Notes under the pieces: model-generated
The model's input: the letters and a program-made list of their open reading frames with translations, nothing else
What the model was told of the DNA's origin: nothing
Database searches by the model: none
Shown here: positions 13,129 to 23,700 of the stretch, piece by piece
Layout: every line of letters starts with the position of its first letter
Position numbering within the stretch: the stretch's first letter is position 1
Assembly (NCBI RefSeq): GCF_025370935.1
Contig: NC_133494.1
Span: 5,083,745 to 5,147,744 of the forward strand
Reading direction: 5' to 3'
DNA from: Choristoneura fumiferana
Taxonomy: Eukaryota; Arthropoda; Insecta; Lepidoptera; Tortricidae
Length of the DNA stretch: 64,000 nt
Position numbers and translations under genes: made by a program

Positions 13129-13165
13129 GTTACTTTCGCATTTATAATTTAGTATGGAGTATGGA
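11898..13165 (-). mobile_element. Non-autonomous Helitron (contig 1 only)
   Basis: On the minus strand it starts TC, ends CTAG, is inserted between A and T without target duplication, and has a hairpin (cgcggac-gaa-gtcgcg) about 10 bp before the 3' end. These are the Helitron hallmarks. The two other copies of this locus (18829-18840 and 51166-51178) preserve the exact empty site. No Rep/helicase coding is visible, so it must move in trans. It ends 102 bp before VPS11 exon 10. Confidence 0.85.
13096..13128. repeat. caga tetranucleotide microsatellite
   Basis: A (caga)n run of eight units in the Helitron, common near the ends of moth repeats. Confidence 0.85.
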
Positions 13166-13466
13166 TTTAAATGTGTATTTGCGATTACAGCATTGTTGGT
13201 TGCCGTGATCCTTAGCTTCCGTTCTGGTTTTGGTGGTATGATGATGATGATGATGGTCTTTCCACAGCATTATGCACGGACTACAAGCCCCGGAGCAAAC
13301 CGCTGGTCGACGAGGCGTCCCTTTCCGGCGGCTACCGGGAACCGGACCGGGCAGATCCCGACGATTACATACACATGTTCCTCAGCAACTCTGAGCAACT
13401 TATAGAGTTCCTTGAACATATGACCGCGGCCGACGTGCAGTTGTTCGAAGCTCGTGTTATAACGCG

Positions 13467-13566
13467 NNNNNNNNNNNNNNNNNNNNNNNNNNNNNNNNNN
13501 NNNNNNNNNNNNNNNNNNNNNNNNNNNNNNNNNNNNNNNNNNNNNNNNNNNNNNNNNNNNNNNNNN
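13467..13566. other. Assembly gap, 100 N
   Basis: Exactly 100 N separate contig 1, which ends inside VPS11 exon 10 on the plus strand, from contig 2, whose VPS11 is on the minus strand. Confidence 0.99.
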
Positions 13567-14512
13567 TGCCCGACGTGCGCGCCCGCGCTCCTGCACGCAT
13601 GCAGTATCACACTCATTTACGACCTTGGCTTCATGACAAGAAAATGAGTACGGGCAATGACTCATTTACCGACCACGGGTTTCATGACAAGCACATTAAG
13701 GTCGAGGGTTTTAATGGGGGGTTGCAACCAAGGCAGCCTGCATGTTACGACACTGTTTACGAGCAGTGTAATGAAAAAATATTTTTTGCTACGTGTTTAA
13801 TGTTATTTTAGTGACAATCGATTTTAATTGTTTAAAAAATCTTATAAATAAAGATGTGTTAATTAAAAATAATACTGACAATGACATCATCCTGTGGTTT
13901 GCTTGGAAATCTATATATGGTTGACTGTTAAAATTTTGAAAACGTTGTAAAAGTATTCTTTTTTATACGACAGTACCATGTAAATAAACATGTTAGCTAA
14001 TCAGCTAATATAATCATACTGTCAAAGTTTAAATTAAGTATACTGTCCAAGCATTTCCATCCAAGATACATAATTTGAAGGGAAATACCAACGTATAGCG
14101 ATGTTTACAACAGTTGGTTGCAGCTGTGACAACATACAGTAGGTTGTTTGATGTATTTCTGTTATAGTGCGTAAGTTGTTAGAGACCACCATTAAGATGA
14201 GTAAAATTAGACATTTTGTGTGAAATGATTTCTAAAAACAGAATGTTCACCAAGAGTTTTTTATTTTTTTGTGGTACGGATCTCATTAAAAATTAGTGCG
14301 TCTTCCGGCTGAAGAAGCTGATGATGATGACTACCTAGTAGATATATATGTATATTCACGAACAGGGATTGTCGAGCCACTTGCCACTGTTTTGAAATTT
14401 GGCCGTGTAATGCTATTCTTATATTAATGACACATTTTACTTCTATTATGTATAACTCGGCTAAATTATGTACAGTGGCGAGTGGCTCAATAATTTCGGT
14501 TCGCAATGGTAT
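13567..14512. other. Region between the first gap and VPS11 exon 15
   Basis: A GC-rich 37 bp touches the gap; on the minus strand it follows an acceptor-like tgcag and could continue VPS11 in the right phase, but this is weak. From 13607 two direct repeats of catttacgacc/ttcatgacaag occur. The rest is AT-rich with no gene seen. Confidence 0.4.
14370..14491. repeat. Inverted repeat downstream of VPS11 exon 15
   Basis: cgagccacttgccactgt and its complement at 14473-14489 face each other across about 85 bp. Confidence 0.55.
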
Positions 14513-14602
14513 CGTCAACGTCATGTTTGAAAAGCCATACAAAATTGTCTACCGACTGAAAGCGACAAGGTACAAAATCACTTATTTATGACGTTGACTG
14601 TA
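14513..14602. mobile_element. Truncated TACAGTCAACG MITE abutting the exon 15 donor
   Basis: The right end (cttatttatgacgttgactg) matches the complete copy at 38543-38680. It ends five bases inside intron 15, so its terminus forms part of the donor neighbourhood. Confidence 0.7.
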
Positions 14603-14607
14603 CTTAC

Positions 14608-14730
14608 GGGTCGTGCTGCTGGTGCAGCCGCGCGTGCAGACTGTCGGCGGCGGGCGGCGGCGGCTCGCGGCGCGCGCGCGTCCCGCACGCCGGGCACTCG
14701 CGCTCCGACTCCGAGTAGCTTTGGAAACAG
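14608..14730 (-). CDS. VPS11: VPS11 exon 15 (RING-H2 second half)
   Basis: The exon encodes CFQSYSESERECPACGTRAR, completing the RING-H2, then a proline/alanine-rich tail ending LHQQHDP in phase 2 before donor gtaagt. The C-terminal exon expected after this was not found in 13604-14607. A GC-rich stretch at the contig edge (13567-13603) is a weak candidate. Confidence 0.9.
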
Positions 14731-17700
14731 CTGCAACAGGGGGTTAGCTCAAGTTGTCGCCAGCGAATATGGTGGAGTAACTGTCATACATATGCGGAGC
14801 GAGCACCGGTGATGTTAAAACACGAGCGGAGTGAGGGTTTCATAGGCCGGCCAGAGATGTGAATTTCCTATATCACACTTCTAGATCAACACCGAATCAA
14901 CTTGAAATAATGTACCAGTTTATTTACAATTAATTCAAATCGAAAGTCCAAATTGAAATGGTGCATTATTTTGAGTCGACACACTGTTGATCTGGGCGTG
15001 GGAGGGGAGTTGTTCATAGATACGGTATTTGAGTATTTTTAAATATTTTATAAATTAAAGCTTGACAATGCATGTTATCGAACAGAAAAACAATTTTTAA
15101 ACTATTCGTACCATTACACATAACAGTGATTAGAGAAAGGACATACTTGCTGCATAGAGAAAAGCGTTTTAGAAAGAAACAGATATATAGAATTTTCAAT
15201 AACCACTATAATTCCAATTTGCAACCGAATTAATTTTCTCTTCGCTAAACATTGTCTGTATATTTATATTTTCATGCTAATAAACAGTATATGACTAATT
15301 CAGGAGTTGCAAAATACCGTATTCTCGGCGAATAGACTACGCAACTTACTGCTGGTGGAAGGAATGCTGGCACAGAAAGTGCACGCTTGGCAGTTCCAGC
15401 GGCCTGTTGCACGCTGCACACTTAGAGCTCTGGAACGTCACTGGCTCGTGTTGCAGTGTGTGTATGTGCGTCTTCATTTTTCCACTCTCCGCCTTGTACT
15501 TGGCGGCCAGCTCTTGCTCTCGCGTGATGACGTCGCTTTCGGATTTCAGTACGTCTGTTAGGTACCTGAAATTTGAGGATGTTAGATTGGGGAAAAGAGT
15601 GCTGAAGGCTAACTTTGAACTAAGAACAATTACTTTGCTCATCCGCGACCTTAGTTCATTGATATGGACCTCCACAAAGTAACCCCTGATTCAAAAAAAT
15701 ATTTTGCATCTGCAGCTTCGCCTTCGTTACATCGTTTCTTATATCGTGGGAAATTCGGGAAATCCATCCTAATAATAATAAGATTAACAAGGGCTGCTGT
15801 AAAAATGCAGAAAAAAAAAAAGTTTTTCAAGTTAGTGCAACAGTGTGAAACGTCCTTTGAGAGAGTAATGATTGAGTATAACTTGATAAGCTAGATAAAA
15901 ACAAGGCTGTGTTATTTCAAACGAAAAAATATCAAATTGTGTTTTGTTATTTATTCTCACTCATACGAGGTAAGACTTGGTTAGAGTAGAAGAAATGTCT
16001 GGATGGGGTTATTCAACATAAAATAACTTACTTGCGGACATCTCCAAGAGTGTACGAAGATATACTGGCGAGGCAATCAACGACTAGAATAGGAGATAGA
16101 AGTTTTTCGGACGCTGAAAGATAAATAATACATTGTTTATTTTCTAAAATAACAACTTATTTGTAAGGAACCCTCCGATCAACTCGGAGCTCGGTCGGCT
16201 ATGTCTTACTGTTTTACTTGTCGTTGTTATGTAAAATGCACATTGTGTCTTTTAAATATTATACTTTTCGTTTATTCTGGCATTACAGATTATGTCAACC
16301 GCTTATTTTGTTCTTAGAAAATATGTAGTTTGTTGTCATGCAAATCATAACTCACCCCGAGCCACAGCCGCGGGGCGAGGGCGCCGCGTCGCCGACAAAC
16401 GTCCAACGCCGCTTCTGCTTCGCCGGCGCGCATGTGTAACGCTACTTGAGCGCGCCATGTACAACAAACACTAATAACTCACCGATGACACTAAGCAGCT
16501 CTGGTAGATGCTCGGTCGCGGGCGGGTTGTTCGGGGAGCGCCACCACAGCACGTCCAGCCACAGCCGCGGGGCGAGGGCGCCGCGTCGCCGGCACACGTC
16601 CAACGCCGCTTCTGCTTCGCCGGCGCGCATGTGTAACGCTACTTGAGCACGCCATCTATAACGAACACTTGAAAATGCTGTGCGAGCTATGATGTTGGGC
16701 GTGGGAGACAAGTAATACCAAGAAATTCTGAGCAGATACAGATACGCATCTGCACTGCAATACCCCTAGTGTTGCAGATGTTGATGGGCGGTGGTGATCT
16801 CTTACCATCAGGAGACCCACTTGCTCGTTTGTCATCCAGTCGAATAAAAAAAATACTGTCGTTATTCAAAAGAGTAAACACTATATGGAAAAGAATAAAG
16901 ACAGTATTTAGTCAGAATTCCTAAGATCCATCTTAAGATTATTTTAATCTTAGAATGATTGTACATACTGGGAAAGTGTATGCGTCCATCAGTTCTCACT
17001 ACATGCAATCAGTACCGAAACACAAAATATAGCATTAATTTCTAAAATCTATCCTTACTACGTATGTACGTATATCGATCTAGATATCGACTTAAGGCTC
17101 AGTTTCATTGGTCGATAACTCGGTCGATATACAGCGTGTGGTGATTCTCCGCCCGAAAACACGAACGCAGGCCCTATAACATGTGTTATGGAAATACTCC
17201 TTACCCCGCATGCGGGCTCTACCGACCAATGAAAACCGTTCCCCGATTTTTTTTACACGACTGGATGGCAAACGAGCAAGTGGGTCTCCTGATGGTAAGA
17301 GATCGCCACCGCCCATAGACACCTGCAACACCAGGGTGATTGCAGATGCGCTGCCAACCTAGAGGCCGAAGATGGGATACCTCAAGTGCCAGTAATTTCA
17401 CCGGCTGTCTTACTCTCCACGCTGAAACACAATAGTGCAGCACTGCTGCTTCACGGCAGGATTAGCGAGCAAGATGGTGGTAGCAAAAATGCGAATACTA
17501 GGCATGCGTTTTGTAAATATCCCGCAACCCGCATTAAAGGCCCTATCGACCAATGAAATCTCAGTTTCGTTGGTCGATAGGACCCTAATGCAGGGTCCGG
17601 GAGATTTACATAACGTATGCCATAGGGTTTGCATCGGGTTTTACTAGTCGCTATTCCGCCTGCGGGGAGCAACCGCACGCTTTATGTCGACCGAGTCATC

Positions 17701-20700
17701 GACTTATAAGTTTTATTAGTCGTTATATCGCCTGCGGGAAGACACCGTACGTTGTATATCAACCGAGTTATTGACCTATGAAACTGAGCTTTAAGTGATC
17801 ACGATAGTATCAGTTCCCACTCACAGCTTATTCTCTTCGTACAGATGCAGGATGCCGGCGCGGAAGCCCAGCATCTGGCAGATGACGAGGGTCTGGTCTT
17901 TGTCGTAGTTGGCCGTAGGGTCACGCAACACCTTCATTATCTTCTCTTCGTACTCCGCTTTCTTGTCGGGAGACTTCGCCCTGGGGGAGGGGAATCGAGT
18001 TAAATATTGATAATATTAGTATTTTCTTTCTAGTGCATTGGCGATTGGAACGCTTCACCTTTGAATTTTTTAAAGAAAGTTTTACTGTAGGGTAGTTACA
18101 CAAATCAATTTACTACACGTGTGAAAAACACAACGGTGAAAAAAAAATACGGGCCACGGAGAGAAACTGCCTTAAGCTAAGTTTAGACTTGCAAGAAAAA
18201 TCGTGCAAGTTGCATTACATTACGAGGCCGTTAAGCCAACGAGTTTGTAGTGAAAATCGAAACGCCGCAATGTAATGCAACTTGCACTATTTTTCTTGCC
18301 AGTCTAAACTCGGCTTTAAATCCTTTAACTAGCTCATTTTACGTAAAGGAAACAATCCTATTTTGATATACAAAAACTAAGCTCCGCTGAGCTGTTTCCA
18401 CTAGAGCTGCGCTAAGCGAGGTTAAGCGAATGAAGCGTTTCTACATATAGCTTCATAACAAACACATTCCTCGCAAATCTATGATCAGAACGCAGCCTAA
18501 ACCAACTCACCACACATGTATATAATGCTCTATAAGCGCGTTATACACGAGCTTCGAACACTGCACGTCGGCCGCGGTCATGTGTTCAAGGAACTCTATA
18601 AGTTGCTCAGAGTTGCTGAGGAACATGTGTATGTAATCGTCGGGATCTGCCCGGTCCGGTTCCCGGTAGCCGCCGGAAAGGGACGCCTCGTCGACCAGCG
18701 GCTTGCTCCGGGGCTTGTAGTCCGTGCATAATGCTGTGGAAAGACCATCATCATCATCATCATACCACCAAAACCAGAACCGGAAGCTAAGGATCACGGC
18801 AACCAACAATGCTGTAATCGCAAATACACATTTAAATAACTTAATAAAATATTCCATGTTGTAATAGGGAATATTCCGCGAAACTCTGCGCAGGGGGCGA
18901 CATTAGCACAAACCGCCATGACAACGTCAGTTCTCTTTAAAGTTTGTGGCCGTGACGGATCATGAAAACTTTAATATTCATTAGTAACAAAATAACATGA
19001 AATTTACATCGATGTAGCGACAGAGCTATATTTCCAAAAATGTTATTGAAATAATATCATATTATGGCATCCTATGGACATTGTGTGTTAAGACATTAAA
19101 AAATCTGTTTACTGTTTGTGCTAGTGCTGCATTCTGACGGCAGAACATTGCAGTAATACTCCCTATTTGTTGTAGTAATTTGTTTTTAATTAATAATTTT
19201 TATTTGACTTCATTTTTATTTTAGAATTATGCGTGTACTCTGTACCGAATGTGTGTAAATTAAACTTTATTATTATATCCGGTGGATGCAAGTGGCGAGT
19301 TGTCGTTCATTGTGGCGTTCTAAGGGGAAGCCTTTGTTCAGCAGTGGACGTCTTCCGGCTGATGATGATGATGATGATGAATATACGTATATACTGCTGG
19401 GCACAAAACTCTTCTCAGATCTTCTTCTTGGCTTGGGCCATCGTACCCACCCGAGCCCAGTGCGGATTTGGAAACTTCATACACACCATTGATTTGCTTC
19501 GTAGGTCTGAGCAGGTTTCCTCACGATGTATTTCTTCGCCGTAAAGCTCGTGGTAAATTTGAAATGTACTTTCGATCATTAATTTTCAAAAACTCAGAGG
19601 TGCGAGTCCCTATTGAGATTGATTTTGAGGATTTTAAAAGGAAGATTATGCGTAAAAATCAATCCTACTTTATGTTTCTCTGTCTATCGCATAACTTGTA
19701 TTCATTTAAAACTCTAATACACGCGTTTTCCCAAAAATACGATAAGATCAAGCTAGATCGATTGTTGGCTCCACAAATCCCCACCAAAAAACACAGATAG
19801 TTCAGAACTAAATTTTCTGTATGTACTTCGCTTTTCAAACCTACGCTCGGCGGTCGCTCTATGGTTGTCAACTATCGTGGTAGTGGCACTCGTATCTCGT
19901 TGTTTGATTTATTGTTGAGTATAAAACGGGAAGAATGGAAATATAAATTAATAACTAAAATATTTTAATTTTAATGTCATTGTTATACCATAAATTTGTC
20001 ACAGACAATATCTTTCGACGATTTCGTTATTGGCGAAATTCACGATTATTTAATTTAAACAACCGTCCACTGAACAGTTATAATAACTTTTTTTTGTTGC
20101 TCCATTATTGCACAAAAACGTGTTTCAAGCGGATGGCACTCGCGCTCGCACTGGTCCCAACCGGTCCGAGATAACGTGTCCGTGAGCAATGTCTATGTGT
20201 GCGTTGCTCGAGCGCACTTGTATGGAGATTGATTTCTGAACTATCTGTGTTTTGTGTCCCTGCAAACCAAATTGGATCGATAGCGACGTTTTAGAGATCC
20301 CGGTATAAATAAATATACGAGATTAGTTCATTTTCAGATAAATTAATTCTGACGTCAGCGGGGAATTTACCGGGAGGTAATTCATTCAAAATACACCTTT
20401 ACCTATTAATAATTCTAAATCCCTACGCATTGAAATTTCCACTCATTGAGCAAATCACATATGACTGGGAAGGACGTCACCTCTAAACTTAACTAATATT
20501 ATATAGATGAAAACGGCGCTCTCCGTCTGGTTGTACTGTCGAGGACAAATATATCTTTACCTTGTCGCTGTCACTTCGTGTTTGAACTTTTGTATAAAAT
20601 TGTCAGATGGCATACAGTGACAAGGTACTAAAGTGTATAGATATCTTTGACATCGACTGTACCTATTTGTTTTTAGAACTAAGGAGGTTTGAATATAAGC

Positions 20701-23700
20701 CAGTAGAAATAGTTGGAAAACCTAATAAGGATATGGGATGTGATATATTTTGAAAACAAACTAAAGTTCCTTGCACATCAAGACGCTCTTAATTCTTTTA
20801 ATCCGGTACTATTTTGCTTTTGCATTTCATTAATGTTAATTTCAATTCAATTTTATAACAAGCTTTTCTTTAGCTTGCCCTGTTTGTGGTCGTGACAGGA
20901 TCGTCTCCGCAGGAGGGAACTCTTCAATGGTTAATAGTACAGACTTGAAACTTGGTACGGATATGCAGTTTAAATGATAATGCAAGTACAGTTTGATTAA
21001 TTCGAGTTAACACTTGACAGATGGGCGTGCCTTCAGTCAATTTTCAACTTTGACGTCATACAAATAAAGCCATTTTTAGTATACCGCTACCCACGTTTAC
21101 AGATTATGTAAAAACTATTTTATTTGTATGACGTCAAAGTTGAAAATTGACTGAAGGCACGCCCATCTGTCAAGTGTTAACTCCAAGTAATCGTACTGTA
21201 CAGACAACAACAAGTACAGTTTAGCAAAAAAAGCTTGATTTAAAAATGTTTTTTTTTTAACAGAAACTTATTTTACTTCATTGTATTTGTTACCCCACTA
21301 ATATTATAAAAACGAAACTTTGTGTTTGTGTGTTTGTTAGTTCTTCACGCCAAACCGCTGGATGAATTTGGATAAAAATTTGTATGTAGAGTCAGACGTA
21401 GGATTAGAGACATGAAATTCGGCGCGGGTGTTTATGCAACGTTAATGAAGACCTCGTGGCTCGTTAATGAATTACCTCGTGGTAATTTCTTTTTCCCATT
21501 GGAATTCAGTAAAATCTCGGAATTTCATTCAAGTACTAGATCTAATTGATTGCTCGTGCGAACCCGCGAGCAAAGGCTGGTAACTCATACATATATTCGC
21601 ACATACAGAATATTTAATAATTCCTACGTATTCTACGTGAGCGAACCCAACCCAAAGACTATGAATATTCATGAGCCCACCCCTATAAAACATCAGAGCA
21701 ATCGCTATTCAGCCTCATTACCAACACAACAATTCAAATCGGTACGATGCAGTCGTTTTTGCTACTAATCATTGTTAGCGCCATCTGTCATGGACAATCG
21801 GTAACGAAGGACGAGCCGCGGCACTATTGCGGGAGGCGATTGGCTGACACTATAGCCGCTGTATGCAGTTTGCAAAACCCCAAGAGATCCTCGATCGGCG
21901 TGTACAGTACTATACTGAAAGGTTATGAACACCCTTATTGGATGGCAACGAAACGGGCGTTGGGTTTAAAAGCGCGTGGTAAACGTTACGAAACTATTAC
22001 GGAGGATTGCTGCGTCCACGCTTGTACCCTCGACACCATGCTTAGCTATTGCGATTCGTTTAAAGATTGAAGTGTATAGCCGTGGGATGACATGTACACA
22101 GATGCACTGGCGGAGCGGAGAAACGCTGCGGCACAAATTCAGTGTGGACGGGTTCAAACAAGTTGGAATAATACAAAATGTTTCGTTTCCGCTCCGTAAC
22201 CAATCTCGCTTCTGTGTGTCAATTATTGTAAGTACTTTTGTCAAGGGCGTCGTCAAGCGATGGTTGATGGGGTGGGTCGATTTAAGGATGATGGGAATGG
22301 TCTGAATGAGGGCTATCGTTTTTTGTCTTACTAGATGGCGCCACTGTTGCGTGAGGTTTTTAAGTGTGGCTTTCAAAGTCTGTTATTACGGGCGTGAAAA
22401 CAATGTTTGGATTAAAATCATATTTAATACATCTTAAAACCGTAGGTACCATAAAAATATAGAGCAACGACAGTCTTGCGTAGTCCTGTTTTGTTCGGAA
22501 AAAAGGGAGGACAAAAGTTTTCGAAAGACAAAACTGTCTCAAAACATAGACATTCATTGCCCTTATCGCATAATTGGCATAATTAATTTCAAGTAATGCA
22601 AAATATTCACAAAATTATTCTAATTATAAATTAACCCGCGTAGCTCACCCAAAAACTATGAATTTGACATTTCGGAGACCTCACGCTACACTAGCGCCTC
22701 TAGCGGCGAATTCATACGCGATAGCCCTCATTGTAAGTACAGTTGGCATCAGATATTTTGGAGCGGCCAACGTGGTCAAAAATATCGATATATGAACTCT
22801 AATACCTTAATAATAGAGTGCATACCGATATTTTTGACCACCTTGACCGCTCTGAAATATCTGATGGCGACTATACAGTGAAAAGCAGTCGGAATATCTG
22901 GGAGGTCAGCTGCCTCTCCCTGACTTGGCGACGCCCTTTCTTTTTATTGTTTGTTAACTGTGTAGCTGTTAATTTAAAAAAAATGCTTTATACAGCGTGG
23001 AAAATTTTAACGCCACTTGCAAAGAATATGTAGTTAGGAAAATTAACTGAAAGGAAACATTTTATTATTTTTAATAAAAAAACAAAACTGTATTCAAAGA
23101 TATTTGAAAATACAGTTGCCGGGTGGGGATGCAAACGATTAAAAAACAAAAAAAAAGTCATTACTTATGCCATAAATAATAATTAAAAAAATGGCATAAA
23201 TCGATAGGGTTAATCATAAGAATCAAATATCTCTAAGAAATATGGTAAATAAATTGAAAGGCAGATTATTCCATGTAAACTTTCTCTTTATTTTAACTAA
23301 ACGTAAAAAAATAGTTTAATTCAGTTTTGTATCTTTTTAAAATAAAGGAACGTTTGCTTTGAATAAATTTTCCTATCACTTTCCCGTCAGGTGGCGTCAA
23401 AATTTTCCACCATGTATACTTAAAACTTGCCGCCCTCGTGTTAGTGACTTAATTTAATGAAAAGTAGTTCCACATTGTACTGTGTTAGATATAATTATAA
23501 AATAATTCTATTTTATAGTGTAAACTTTAGTTAGAGCCTTTGGCCATTCTATTACAAAAACTATTATTACATGTCATTATGTATAATACAGAACTGTTTT
23601 ACTTTTATTTTTATAATCATACAAAAACCAGTTAAAAATGTTTTATAGAGAATACGTAAAATTTAATAAATATATACTTATTGAACACTACTCTGACTGA

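Larger units (their letters stand above)
1..13466. repeat. Contig 1 block, inverted copy of 18511-28230
   Basis: The block is nearly colinear in inverse orientation with contig 2, including introns, MITEs and the insulin-like gene. Differences are private insertions (561-2949, 11898-13165, about 330 bp near 3850-4190), short indels, and a replaced block at 9831-9938. Confidence 0.9.
134..13466 (+). pseudogene. VPS11: VPS11 partial copy, exons 6-10 (contig 1)
   Basis: This is a second copy of VPS11 exons 6-10 on the opposite strand to the intact copy: 134-283, 3219-3653, 4306-4581, 5609-5828 and 13268-13466, the last cut by the N gap. Exons 7, 8 and 9 are the same length as in the intact copy and fully open. 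Exon 6 has two one-base losses and one one-base gain. Exon 10 has two one-base gains near 13441-13460. Introns differ by several mobile-element insertions (561-2949, 11898-13165). It could be an alternative haplotype, a true inverted partial duplicate, or a haplotig with residual consensus errors. The indel pattern favours consensus error or allele over an old pseudogene. Confidence 0.85.

Noticed and set aside
13270..13665. ORF running through the N gap
   Set aside because: It is antisense to VPS11 exon 10 and depends on unknown bases.
14261..14542. Possible last VPS11 exon near the cttcttcag acceptor
   Set aside because: The phase-compatible frame stops after a few codons, and the sequence matches a repeated ggaagacg/gatgatgat element.
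22360..22557. Small ORFs next to the insulin-like gene
   Set aside because: No hormone-like pattern, no conserved frame between copies beyond nucleotide identity.
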